NCBI GenBank assembly: GCA_018857735.1
Contig: JABMCL010000767.1
Coordinates: 56,001-120,000, forward strand
DNA length: 64,000 bases
Reading direction: 5' to 3'
Source of the DNA: Alviniconcha marisindica
Taxonomy: Eukaryota > Mollusca > Gastropoda > Provannidae
The notes under the pieces are model-generated. The model was given only the letters and a program-made list of their open reading frames with translations, ran no database searches and was not told where the DNA came from. Positions 43,570 through 56,500 of this stretch are shown in pieces. The position numbers and the translations under genes are program-made. Numbering within the stretch: the first letter of the stretch is position 1; each line of letters begins with the position of its first letter.

Positions 43570-45120
43570 ACTTTTACAGACATTCCTTGTGACCTGGAGT
43601 TCATCTTACAGTAAAACTATAAAATCCTGTCTAAAACCCCTGCCACTTTACAAACATACCATGTGGCCTAGAGTTCATCTTATAATGAGACCAGAAAATC
43701 CTGTGTCTAAACCCCCTGCAACGTCTGAAGACATTCCGTGTGACCTGGAGTTCATCCTACCATAAGATGAAAGTCCTGTAAGTTACGCCTTTGCATTTTG
43801 CTGCAATGGACAAAAGTTACTGGGCAAAAAGAATCAGAAAACCAAACATTCGATGTACAACAATGCTTTATAGTGAGTGTGTAAAATCAGACGCAGAGCA
43901 ATTTAAAATGTTCCCAGCAAAAGTGAATGGACCTCCACTTGAAATGACAAATTCTCAAATGAACAAAAGAAATTACACACAAACAGTCAGCAAAACAAAT
44001 CAATGTAAATAATATGTCAGTAAAGGCCAAACAGCAATCAATATATTACACAGGTCTGCAATAGGTCAAAGGTCAAAGGCAACTCTGGGTCAGTCAATAA
44101 AAGTCTACTCACATCGAGACAGAATCTCATCTGTTGTTTCAAAACGGAATTGAAACACTGAGAATTTAGTGCATAATATACACAAAAAGGACATTTACGT
44201 TCGACAGATAAACTGAACAGCACAACTAACTGAACATTTGTTTTCTTCTGAAAGTAAACATGTGAACTAAACCTCAACATGAAATGACATTTCATTCACC
44301 GTTCTCCATGGAATGTATTACATAGCGCTAATGTCAGGAGTTCCTGGGCCATATGAGTTTGGTTTTGTCAGTACGTGGTTTCTGAAGGAACATTGCACTA
44401 AAGCATATTAGTAATTATTACACAACACTAACAGAACATATTGCAGCAACACTAAACCATAATTATGTTAAATAACCAACAGAACATCTCGCAACCATAT
44501 TCAACCATGCTGAATAACTAATAGAACATCCTGCAACTACACTAAACTATGTTGAATAGCTAACAGAACATCTCGCAAGAGCGCTAAATAATTCCACCAA
44601 ATTATGTGGCTCTAAAACAACATGGATTTTGCAATGCAACACAAAATCACGTGTCCTTCAAACAATATCTTGCCACAAAAGCAAATCCTTCAAATCTAAC
44701 ATTGCATAATGGTCTTATAAAACAAATTTAACACTGCATAATGATCTAGTAACACATATCAAACACTGCATAATGATCTAGTAACACAAATCCAACACAG
44801 CATAATGATCTTGTCAAACATATCTAACACTGCATAATGATCTAGTAACACAAATCTAACACAGCATAACGATCTTGTAATATAAACATAACGGTGCATA
44901 ATTATCTTGTAATATAAACATAATGGTTCATAATTATCTTGTCAAACACAGCAAACAGTGCATAATGGTCTTGTCAAACACAGCAAACAGTGCATAATGG
45001 TCTTGTCAAACACAGCACAGTTAAAAGCTCTGAAAAAGGGGTATAACTCACATGACCTCCAGCTGTCAGCAAGAACTATAACCCTGATTTCAGTGTAAAG
45101 GAATCCAGTACACACTGACA
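43570..45120. other. Unique or weakly repeated DNA, no gene seen
   Basis: Contains a decayed 'ctaacactgcataatgatct' repeat at 44680-45010 and a few 'cagaacatctcgcaa' repeats at 44430-44580. Short open frames only. Confidence 0.45.
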
Positions 45121-45124
45121 TTAC

Positions 45125-45345
45125 ATCAGACATGTTGGTACCATCCACTTTGCACTGCTGGACATTACATCAGACATGTTGGTACCATCCACTTTGCACT
45201 GCTGGACATTACATCAGACATGTTGGTACCATCCACTTTGCACTGCTGGTCATTACATCAGACATGTTGGTACCATCCACTCTGCACTGCTGGACATTAC
45301 ATCAGACATGTTGGTACCATCCACTTTGCACTGCTGGACAGTCGT
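45125..45345. repeat. Minisatellite, 44 bp, 5 copies
   Basis: Unit 'catcagacatgttggtacca' + 'tccactttgcactgctggac' + 'atta'. Almost perfect copies, so recent. Confidence 0.95.
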
Positions 45346-45349
45346 CCAA

Positions 45350-46700
45350 TTTGTGTCTTCATCATCATATGGGTAAATTTAGACTGCCATCGGATGCTGC
45401 TGCAGTACCTCCAAAAATGGACCCACTGTTTTCTCTACCACAGAATGGTTACACAAGTTAGAGCTGACAAGTTTGCATTGGAATCTGGATCTGCACTCTG
45501 TAAGGGAGCATTCATGTTGACACAGGCACAGGACGAATCAGCATCCCACTCCCAGAAAGAAATACTGTATGAAAGTCAGAAAGTGCATGTGCTTGCACAA
45601 ACATCAAACAAATTGCAAAGATCTAATTTTAGCTATTGTAAAAATACCTTATCCTCATTTGCTGATGAGTCTCTCTGTTAGAGCAGCTCATATGCTGGCA
45701 TTGCACGCACGTGTGTGAAACACACACACACACACACACACACACAGGCACACATGCATGCACTCACACATGCACACACACACACACCATGCTTTCTCCA
45801 CCATAATAATTTGGCGCTGAATTGAAACCACACACTGCACGCATATCTACAATACAGGATCATGAGCTTTTGTTGTAAATTATCTGCCTGTAATCAGCAT
45901 CGAACATTAGCGACTGAATCCTGTGCACTTTTTGTGTACCATCCCGGTCAGCCGCATGCTTGCAAATCTATGTAACAATTAACACAGGAACCAGTTGCAG
46001 TCAGGACCACAACAACCACAGCAAAATGGTTTCAACGAATCCGTAACATGATATGTATAATGCAAGCCATCGCTAAGACTGTTAATGAAAGCACTTGATG
46101 GTTGATGAGACAAAAGGGAAAAGCAATTAATAAAGTTATTTTTTCTTGCAACAAGATATGGACAGAGACCCTAATAAAGACAATGTAACGTTTTGCGACA
46201 ACTGTCTGCAGTGAACTCAATTGCTAAAAGAGCATTTCAATCCTGATTACACAGTTCCCTTGTGTTTTTCAACAGCCTTCGAAAGCCATTAATATGTAGG
46301 GAAAAAAAATCCCATATGACAAGTATTTCATGAACAAGTATTTCATGAACAAGTATTTCATGAACAAGAACTTGCTGAACAAGGCAAACTATGATGACCA
46401 TCTGACTTTTTTTCTGCTACTTTTCCATTTCTTTTTAAACAAATCTCAGTATTCCCACAATGTCCAGTGAACTTCTAAAAAAATATATACACAATATACG
46501 TGTAATTGCAATATACATAAGGCATGAGTCATACATTGACTTCATACTAGGCAATGTCAAGGCCAAAATAAAATGTGACCAAAAAATGCAACCCAAGGAG
46601 CCACTAACTTTAACAACCACAAGCACTGATGTCTATTTTTCACAATAACCCAATACCCCACCATCTTTGTTTGATAACTGCAAGGACTGGTGTCTATTTT
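45350..46700. other. Mostly unique DNA, CA microsatellite, no gene seen
   Basis: (CA)n at 45719-45785; three copies of 'aacaagtatttcatg' at 46318-46365. No supported coding region. Confidence 0.45.
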
Positions 46701-46714
46701 TTACAGCAACCTAC

Positions 46715-46935
46715 ATGTACAGTGTATATGGGTGTTTATACATGTACAGTGTATATGGGTGTTTATACATGTACAGTGTATAGGGGTGTTTATACATGTA
46801 CAGTGTATATGGGTGTTTATACATGTACAGTGTATAGGGGTGTTTATGCATGTACAGTGTATAGGGGTGTTTATACATGTACAGTGTATAGGGGTGTTTA
46901 TACATGTACAGTGTATAGGGGTGTTTATAAAGGAA
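46715..46935. repeat. Minisatellite, 27 bp, 8 copies
   Basis: Unit 'catgtacagtgtataggggt' + 'gtttata'. Nine-codon period, so false frames in several phases. Confidence 0.94.
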
Positions 46936-47279
46936 GGTGAGAAACTGCGCCTTGTGTGGAACTGGTCTGACCATCCCTTCACAGACTAACACCTCATCTT
47001 CATCATTTGCCTGCGTTCACTATATCTCTCTCCTACCCACAGCTACACCCCACAAGGGCATTACTTACCAAAACACATAATCCTTCAGACTATGAATGTC
47101 TCCCTCTTTCTAATTTCACCACGAACAGATTGGGCAGACACCTGAATGTTTCACACACCGTTCCGATTTCACCCTGAACAGATTGGGCAATGACACAGAA
47201 CTAACACCTGAATGTTTCACGCACCAAATTCAACAGGCACTTAAAGGGCACACATCTTGACCTGCTCACACACCTCTCA

Positions 47280-47480
47280 GTTGTGTACAAAGTCAGGTCT
47301 GTTGGTGTGTTCAACTCTTCATTCTTTCATCAGTCCCATTCAAAGTCAGGTCAGTTTCTGTGTTCAACTCTTCATTCTTTCATCAGTCCCATTCAAGGTC
47401 AGGTCTGTTTCTGTGTTCACCTCTTCATTCTTTCATCAGTCCCATTCAAAGTCAGGTCTGTTTCTGTGTCACTTCCATTC
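47280..47480. repeat. Minisatellite, about 58 bp, 3 to 4 copies
   Basis: Unit 'caaagtcaggtctgtttctg' + 'tgttcaactcttcattcttt' + 'catcagtcccatt'. Confidence 0.9.
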
Positions 47481-47814
47481 CTTCAAAATTCGCATCCAAA
47501 GTTATTTCTGTGTCTGTGGCCTTTTCTCCTCAACAAACACTTCCCCAGACAAGCACCAGGAGTTTGTTGCCCTGACAACAGTTTTGGCCTGACGACCTGT
47601 TCACACTGGATACTTCAGATCTCAGCATACACACCTGAAGCTCAACCAGTGTCATGTAGCCTTGCAATGCATTGCATTGCACACATTAGAATGGATAACG
47701 GCCTGGATATCTTTCAAATCACATCTTCACAAACTGTCTGAAAAATTGACAAGCGCTTGATGTCTGCCTCAAAATCCAGCTCACTCCACAGATGATTGGA
47801 TTATGCCCCTTGGG

Positions 47815-48345
47815 TGTGCAATGCCCCTGATGCGAGTTCATCAAACCACCAGTGATGTATGTGAGTTCATCAAACCACCAGTGAGGTATGCAAGTTCATC
47901 AAACCACCAGTGATGTATGCAAGTTCATCAAACCACCAGTGATGTATGCAAGTTCACCAAACCACCCGTGATGTATGCAAGTTCGGTAAATCACCAGCGA
48001 TGTATGCAAGTTCGGTAAATCACCAAAGTCAGTGAGTTCATTAAACCACCAGTGACATACACAAGCTCATTAAACCACCAGTGACATACACAAGTTCATT
48101 AAACCACCAGTGATGTACATGAGTTCATTAAACCACTAGTGATGTACAGGAGTTCATTAAACCACCAGTGATGTACAGGAGTTCATTAAACCATCAGTGA
48201 TGTACACAAGTTCATTAAACCACCAGTGATGTACACAAGTTCATTAAACCACCAATGATGTACACAAGTTCATTAAACCACCAGTGATGTACACAAGTTC
48301 ATTAAACCACCAGTGATGTACACAAGTTCATTAAACCTCCAGAGA
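47815..48345. repeat. Minisatellite, 29 bp, about 18 copies
   Basis: Unit 'accagtgatgtacacaagtt' + 'cattaaacc'. Left part uses a 'gcaagttcatcaaacc' variant. Confidence 0.93.
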
Positions 48346-48349
48346 AGGA

Positions 48350-50154
48350 TGCAAGTTCAACAAAGGGTCAGGACAAGATGCTTGCACCCTCCACTGGCAT
48401 TCCCTGGCTCCAGGCAATGGCCAAGCAAAGCTCATTACAGTTTCCTCAGCGTACACCCACAGAACTCCTCTGTTCTGTTCAGTTCAGTTCAGTTCAGTTC
48501 AAGACAGTATCTGTGTGCTCAGGAAAGCCCATAAGGGCTCCACCCCATCTCTTGGAAGTTTCCCCAACGTTGCCGTTGAAACGGTTCCAATGTTCATCTG
48601 ACTGATGACGACCCTCTTTCGCCCTTTCAAGGAAGATCGTCTAGCGCATGCACTCTCAGTGTAAGGGTGGACCATTCACTTATAAGGCCGGGCAGTTAAA
48701 CAAATACCAGTTACTCTGAGCACCGTGTGGTACGACACAGGCCAGACATGTCTACGCCATCTGAGCAAACACTGTCACAGAACTATAGACCAAGATGTTT
48801 GCTAACTTTGAGCCGTTTGTAATTTGTTTTGAAATAGAATGAGTGTATGATATGGGGGGAACAGTAACAAAATGTATGCATATATTCCCAACAAAGAATC
48901 AGAAGAAATAAACTGCACAAATCTCTGTACAAGAATAGAAGTAATTTTCAATATATGAGGGTTTTTCAACACAAAACTAAACCTGTCAAAGTGAATTTTA
49001 CAAGAACAGAAGTAATCTTCAATAATTCAGGGTTTCTGACAAGACACTAAACCTGTCAAAGTGAATTTTTATCTGACTCCTTTGACCAGTCAACAGGAAA
49101 CTGACATAGATCTACCAAATAAGTACGTAATGAACAATGGAACCACACCTTTCTCAATGAACAAATGAACAAATGAACCATAGTGTTTCCTATTGCACAA
49201 ATGTGGTTCACGTTTTTTTGTTTTTTGTTTACCCCATTTGCAATAATTTTTGTTCATGTTTGTTTTGGGGGATGGTTTTAAGTACTTAAGTGAACATCTG
49301 AGTGAAATTTTTACTCCAGTAAAAGCAATCATTAATCATCAGGAAAAGTGGTGAGTAAATATCCAGGTAATACGAATCCCCTTGGTCAGGCAAATTCATA
49401 AAAGCTCTGAGGTATTACTTCAAGTTCAATTCTCTTCTTTTTCCTTCCAGTCTTTGCAAATCAGTTTACTGCCACTTGTCCAAGACAGCAGATGCAAACA
49501 AATAACTACGGTCAACGGAGCAAACAGCGACGGTGAACCCACAGCAGTGGGGGCCAGGTCAGAAGGATGGTGTTTGTTGGGATGGAGTGTCTACGTCTAA
49601 CTTCTGACAACAGCGGAGCGGCCAGGTCAGAAGGATGGTGTTTGTTGCGATGGAAGAGTGTCTGTAACTTCTGACAAGTGTGGAATGGCTAAGACAGAAG
49701 TGTGCATGTGTGTACAAATCTTTTCTGTCCCCTAAAAACAGTAGTACAACTGGACAAGCACGAAAGTGTGGACAAAGACTGATGTCAGTAGTCTGTAGTT
49801 GGCCCAGTACATCGCAGTCCACGTCTGTCGTTAGCGACACTGCTAGTCTGCCTCCACAACCATCAGCAGTAACGTCAGAAGGTCTAAACTGGACCACCAC
49901 ATCACCATCTTCCCCATCAGCCCAGCAAAGCGTGATGTCTGCGGACTGAACCTCTCCAACAAGGCTCTGCTGACGTCCACTGCAGGCACCGTCAGAACAA
50001 CAGCTTGTTCCAGAAACAATCTTACTGAGCCGGTGCTGAGGTGTTGGTCAGGATGTTGTCTGGATGTTGTTGCCGGGTGTTGGTGGGTGGCTGTGTTGAG
50101 GTACCGCTGAGGTGTTGTTGAGGAGTGGTTGAGGTGGTGTTGAGGGGGCGTTCT
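48350..50154. other. Probable espin 3' UTR proximal part, no other gene seen
   Basis: Largely unique sequence directly downstream of the espin-like stop on the minus strand. It includes a short 'gttcagttca' run at 48476-48500, a 70-bp duplication around 48940-49070 ('ctaaacctgtcaaagtgaat') and a duplicated 'ggtcagaaggatggtgtttg' at 49556/49624. Assignment to the UTR is by position only. Confidence 0.4.
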
Positions 50155-50241
50155 CTACTTCTCACCGGTGGACTCTTTCTTCTCTATCAGGGCTCGTTTC
50201 CAAGCTGGCATGTTCTTGAACCTGGCCTCATAGTCATCAAT
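50155..50241 (-). CDS. ESPN: Espin-like last coding exon f, second PAWKR helix
   Basis: Acceptor 'cagattgcag'-type AG directly above 50241 (context 'tcttgcag'), phase 0, 28 codons then TAG at 50155-50157. It encodes IDDYEARFKNMPAWKRALIE then KKESTGEK. It pairs with the IPEWKR helix of the previous exon. Vertebrate espins extend further after this second motif; here the protein stops nine residues later, a shorter C-terminus. Confidence 0.8.
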   Translation of the reverse strand: MDDYEARFKNMPAWKRALIEKKESTGEK

Positions 50242-52750
50242 CTGCAAGAACAATGGTTGCAAAGTCACCAGTCTGTAAAGTCATCAAACTGTAAAGTCAT
50301 CAATCTGCAAGAACAATGGTTGCAAAGTCACCAATCTGTAAAGTCATCAATCTGCAAAGTCATCAATCTGCAAGTGCAATGGTTGCAAAGTCATCAACCT
50401 TGCAAAGCCACCAACCTGCAAGTGCAATGGTTGCAATTAATGGTTGCAAAGTCATCCATCTGTAAGTGCAATGGTTGCAAAGTCATCAATGAGCAAGTGC
50501 AACAGTTGCAAAGTCATGAGCGGGCAAGTGCAATTCTCGACAGCCATCCACACGCTGACCTTCTTCTGTTCAAGGTACTCCTCCTGAGCTTTCTGTGCCA
50601 GGTGTTTGGCCTTCATCTGCCGTTTCCACTCCGGGATTTTGTTGCCCGCGCCGTCCGTTTCTTCCACCTGATCCAGGAAGTTCTTGGGATCAAACTCCTC
50701 GATGGGCGGCAAGGGAGACGACTGAAATACACCAGCAGAGCGCGGGTCCCTGTGAATTTTGCCACCCTCTCCTTGCTTCTTTCCTCATTTGTTTCAATGA
50801 ACTTGTTCGCCTGTCCATCACTGACATACCTGTCTGCTTTCTCTGGCTCTCTTCCCCTCTCTTTCTCTACCCTCCCCCCCCCCCCCCCCCTTCTCTCTTC
50901 CCCTCCATCACCCCTTCTCTGTCTCTCCCTCTGTCTCTCTCTGCCCAAATACACCAAATGGGTTACCCATGAAGCACACGCAGTTACAGTTACCTAAGAG
51001 ACAAACTGAGACGAACTGCAGCAAATGGCTGACCAAGCAACAGACCTCTCTGCCTGCCCCAAAGAGCTCAGTTACCACAGAGACAAGCTGAGGGGAACTG
51101 CAGCAAATGGCTGACCAAGCAACAGACCTCTCTGCCTGCCCCAAAGAGCTCAGTTACCACAGAGACAAGCTGAGGGGAACTGCAGCAAAAGGTTCCCACC
51201 ACTACGTACCTGTTTTTCCATCCCATTGGGAGTGCTTGCCCCTGACGTCCTTTTAGAGGAGAACACCTCGTTGACCCCGCCCTTGCCGGGACCGCGGGTT
51301 TTGCGCAGCGAGGCGGAGGGACTGCCGGAGGTGACCGCAGCAGTCAGCGCCGCCATCAGGTCGTTCTTGTGGTAGCCAGCCCCTCTGGGTGTGTTTGGCG
51401 CCGACCCGTCAACAGAGCTCTGTGAGGAGTAGCTTTTGGGTCTGTGGACACAGTGATACAGTTAGGTCTGTGGACACAGTGATACAGTTAGGCCTGTGGA
51501 CACAGTGATACAGTTAGGTCTGTGGACACAGTGATACAGTTAGGTCTGTGGACACAGTGATACAGTTAGGTCTGTGACATCATGCTACAGTTAGAGTTAG
51601 ATCTGTGACATCATGCTACAGTTAGAGTTAGATCTGTGACAAAGTGCTAAGTTAGAGTTAGGTCTGTGGACACAGTGATACAGTTAGGTCTGTGACATCA
51701 TGCTACAGTTAGAGTTAGATCTGTGACATCATGCTACAGTTAGAGTTAGATCTGTGACACAGTGCTAAGTTAGAGTTAGGTCTGTGACACAGTGCTAAAT
51801 TAGAGTTAGGTCTGTGGACACAGTGATACAGTTAGGTCTGTGACACCATGCTACAGTTAGAGTTAGATCTGTGACATCATGCTACAGTTAGAGTTAGATC
51901 TGTGACACAGTGCTAAGTTAGAGTTAGGTCTGTGGACACAGTGATACAGTTAGGTCTGTGACATCATGCTACAGTTAGAGTTAGGTCTGTGACACAGTGC
52001 TAAGTTAGAGTTAGGTCTGTGGACACAGTGATACAGTTAGGTCTGTGACATCATGCTACAGTTAGAGTTGGGTCTGTGACACAGTGCAAAGTTAGAGTTA
52101 GGTCTGTGGACACAGTGATACAGTTAGGTCTGTGACATCATGCTACAGTTAGAGTTAGGTCTGTGACACAGTGCTAAGTTAGAGTTAGGTCTGTGGACAC
52201 AGTGATACAGTTAGGTCTGTGACATCATGCTACAGTTAGAGTTGGGTCTGTGACACAGTGCTAAGTCAGAGTTAGGTCTGTGGACACAGTGATACAGTTA
52301 GGTCTGTGACATCATGCTACAGTTAGAGTTAGGTCTGTGACACAATGCTACAGAGTTAGGTCTGTGACACCATGCTACAGTTAGAGTTAGATCTGTGACA
52401 CAATGCTAAGTTAGAGTTAGGTCTGTGACACAATGTTACAGTTAGAGTTACGTCTGTGACACAATGCTAAGTTAGAGTTAGGTCTGTGACACAATGCTTA
52501 AAGTCAGAGTTAGGCCTGTGACACAATGCTACAGTTAGAGTTAGGTCTGTGATATCATGCTACAGTTAGAGTTAGGTCTGTGACACAATGCTTAAGGTTA
52601 GAGTTAGGTCTGTGACATAATGCTACTGTTAGAGTTAGGTCTGTGACACAATGCTACAGTTAGAGTTAGGTCTGTGACATAATGCTTCGGTTAGAGTTAG
52701 GTCTGTAAATATGCTTAAGGTTTATAGATATAATATATATATATATATAT

Positions 52751-52795
<45 letters not shown>

Positions 52796-53491
52796 TAAAT
52801 TATACATATAAATGCTACAGTTAGGTTTAGTTCTGTGACATGTATGTGAACAAAATGATAAGATTAGGGCTAGGCATGTGAATGAAATGCTAAGGTTAGA
52901 GTTAGGTCTGTGACACTATGTTAATGTTTGCACTATACACTGTATATAGAGTCAGATCCGTGAACACAATGTGTAATGCTAAGGTTAGAGTTAGGTCTGT
53001 GACACTATGTTAATGTTAGCACTATACACTGTATATATATAGAGTCAGATCCGTGAACACAATGTGTAATGCTAAGGTTAGAGTAAGGCCTGGGATCAGA
53101 TACAGTGACCAGTCTCTGACACTCGGCCTAGGTTAGAGTTACATCTGTGACACAGTTCTTAATGCTTAGGTAGTGTAGGACTACAAACACAATGCCTAGG
53201 TTAGAGTTACATCTGTGACACAGTTCTTAATGCTTAATGCTTAATGCTTAATGTAGGACTATGAACACAACGCCCAGGTTAGAGTTACATCCGTGACACA
53301 ATTCTTAATGCTTAGGTAGTGTAGGATAAATTAACACAATGCTTATAATAGGTTGAAATTAGGCATGTGAAGAAAAAGTTTGGTAATTTCTTTAAAGACA
53401 AAGCCTAATTTAGAAGCTGATTATCATTACAACAAAAACACTAAGCCACAGATTCTGCATGACAGTACTACAATATCAATGTCTACCACTG

Positions 53492-53541
<50 letters not shown>

Positions 53542-56500
53542 CACACACACACACAATAATGCTTGAATCACAGATCTGGATTTGAAGAATTAGAATGGTC
53601 CTTGATGATTCAAAAACAGTTTCAACGAACCTTTGGAGACAGAAAACTAAATACAAAAGATCCCTGAAAAACCGATGCAACACAGCATGGTTCCATAATA
53701 TTTCATACAGTTCAAAGGGTACTGAGCAACTATGGCAGGTCACACAGTTACAGCACATCAGACGAAGGGGACACAATTATGGCAGGTCACACAGTTACAG
53801 CACATCAGACGAAGGGGACACAATTATGGCAGGTCACACAGTTACAGCACATCAGACGAAGGGGACACAATTATGGCAGGTCACACAGTTACAGCGCATC
53901 AGACGAAGGGGACACAATTATGGCAGGTCACACAGTTACAGCGCATCAGACGAAGGGGACACAATTATGGCAGGTCACACAGTTACAACACATCAGACGA
54001 AGGGGACACAATTATGGCAGGTCACACAGTTACAGCACATCAAAGGGGACACAATTATGGCAGGTCACACAGTTACAACACATCAGACGAAGGGGATACA
54101 ATTATGGCAAGTGGCACAGTGACAACACATCAGAGGAAGGGGAAACAATTATGGCAAGTGGCACAGTTACTCCACATTAGAGGAAGGGGACATGATTATG
54201 GCAAATGGCACAGTTACAACAAATCAGACGAAGGGGACACAATTACGGCAAGTCACACAGTTACAACACAGAGGAAGGGGACACAATTATGGCAAGTGGC
54301 ACAGTTACAACAAATCAGACGAAGGGGACACAATTACAGCAAGTGGCACAGTTACAACACAGAGGAAGGGGACACAATTATGGTAAGTGGCACAGTTACA
54401 ACACATCAGAGGAAGGGGACACAATTACGGCAAGTGGCACAGTTACAACACTGAGGAAGGGGACACAATTATGGCAAGTGGCACAGTTACAACACATCAG
54501 AGGAAGGGGACACAATTACGGCAAGTGGCACAGTTACAACACTGAGGAAGGGGACACAATTATGGCAAGTGGCACAGTTACAACACAGAGGAAGGGGACA
54601 CAATACGGCAAGTGGCACAGTTACAACACAGAGGAAGGGGACACAATTATGGCAAGTGGCACAGTTACAACACATCAGAGGAAGGGGACACAATTATGGC
54701 AAGTGGCACAGTTACAACACAGAGGAAGGGGACACAACTACGGCAAGTGGCACAGTTACAACACAGAGGAAGGGGACACAACTACGGCAAGTGGCACAGT
54801 TACAACACAGAGGAAGGGGACACAACTACGGCAAGTGGCACAGTTACAACACAGAGGAGGAAGAGGACGCAGTCACAACACATCAGAGGCAGCAGACACA
54901 ATTCTCACTTGGGTGTGTAGCTAGCATCAGCCTTGCGCACCGTCGGACTGCTCGCCGAGGGAGGAGGGGGCGGGGGGCGCCGGGGCTGGGGGTGGGGTGG
55001 GGCTGGGGCTCCGGCAGCGCTACTGTCTCCGTTAAGTCCGTTGGTGTCAGCAGCTGGCAAGGCCTCCGCGTGTCCATTCGCCACAGCCGGGGAGTGCGGA
55101 TGGGGGATGCTCTCCGCAAGCTGCTGTCTCCTGTGGGCCACCGACACCGCCGCTGTCGATGCCAGCGACGCTGCGGTCCGTTCTTGCTGCCCTGCAGGTC
55201 CGGTCGACGCTGCATCGTTTCTGCTCTCTGAACTCGTTGTCTGAGAGTTGCTTCCCCTGTAACTAGCCGACGACGCGACGGGGGCGGGTCGAACGAAGTT
55301 AGCAGGCGCTCCGTTGGGCTGGTACTTTTGCGTCAGCGCCGAGATGAACTCGGTGTCCTTCCTGCGGGCAGAGACGTGGGCGCCGGACAGGGCCCGGTCC
55401 TGACTGGCGCGAAGGGGGGTGGTGGTCACTTTGGGGGCGGCGCAGCCATTCTTCCCCGTGGAAATGATGGTCACGTTGTTGCTGCTGATCTTGATCACAG
55501 ACTTGGCCGAGCCACCGCCGCTCCTGGCACCGGGCAGAGACTCGCTGCTGCCGTCACTGTTGGCAACCGCCCCGTTGACCTTGCCCTCCTCCATGGTGGA
55601 AATTCGTGACACAAACTGACGAGGGCCGGAATTCCTGCGCACCGCTGCTGCTTCCAGCGACGCTTTGCGTTCAGCCACCGATGGCGACTCCTCACGCCGG
55701 GGCTTCTCTGCCTCCCAAGACACTTTTCGCTCGGTCGCTCGAGCTTCTCTGGAAGAAGAGGTGTTACGGTCACCAGAGTCAGGGGACTGGGAGTCAGAAC
55801 TGACCAATGAGGCGGGGGAGGAATGCTGGTCCGGAGACAGGCAGGAAGACTTCAGCGGCAGCTGTGAGGCAGTGGCTGACGAGGCGGACAGGTAGAATGC
55901 TGCGCACTCTGCAGCCTTGGAGACGTCCTCCGGGGAGGTGGTGGACGAGGACTTGGCGGGCAGGGGGCAGCGGACGACCTCTCGTTCCCCTGTTTCGCGA
56001 GAGCTGAAGACGCACGCTCTGCTGGGGGAGTCGTGAACGTCTACATTCACTGGAAAAGAAGACGTGAAAAACTGACATTTAAGTACTGTCCAGTCAGTGG
56101 TCACTATATCTGCTGTGAGAAAGCAACACTAAGATAGCTGTCCAGTCAGTGGTCACTGCATCTGCTGACTATGCACAGCCCAAGGCTACAGTGCAATGAA
56201 CAAACAACACCAGGCCTGACTCCCTGTAGCAGACAAGATATTGCTACAGATGAGGTTACGTAGACTTCCTAAACAGATGACAAGTCAGCCTCTCTACGTT
56301 GTAGTATTGTGTTGCCAATCTATTGCTACAGATGATGTTATGTAGACTTCCTAAACAGATGACAAATCAGCCTCTCTATGCTGTACTATTGTGTTGCCAG
56401 TCTAAGGCTGGCAATGATTACACATCCTTTCACTTACAAAACGAAGGCTGGCAGTGACTGCATTCTGTTACTTACCAAATGAAGCTTGACAGTGACTATA

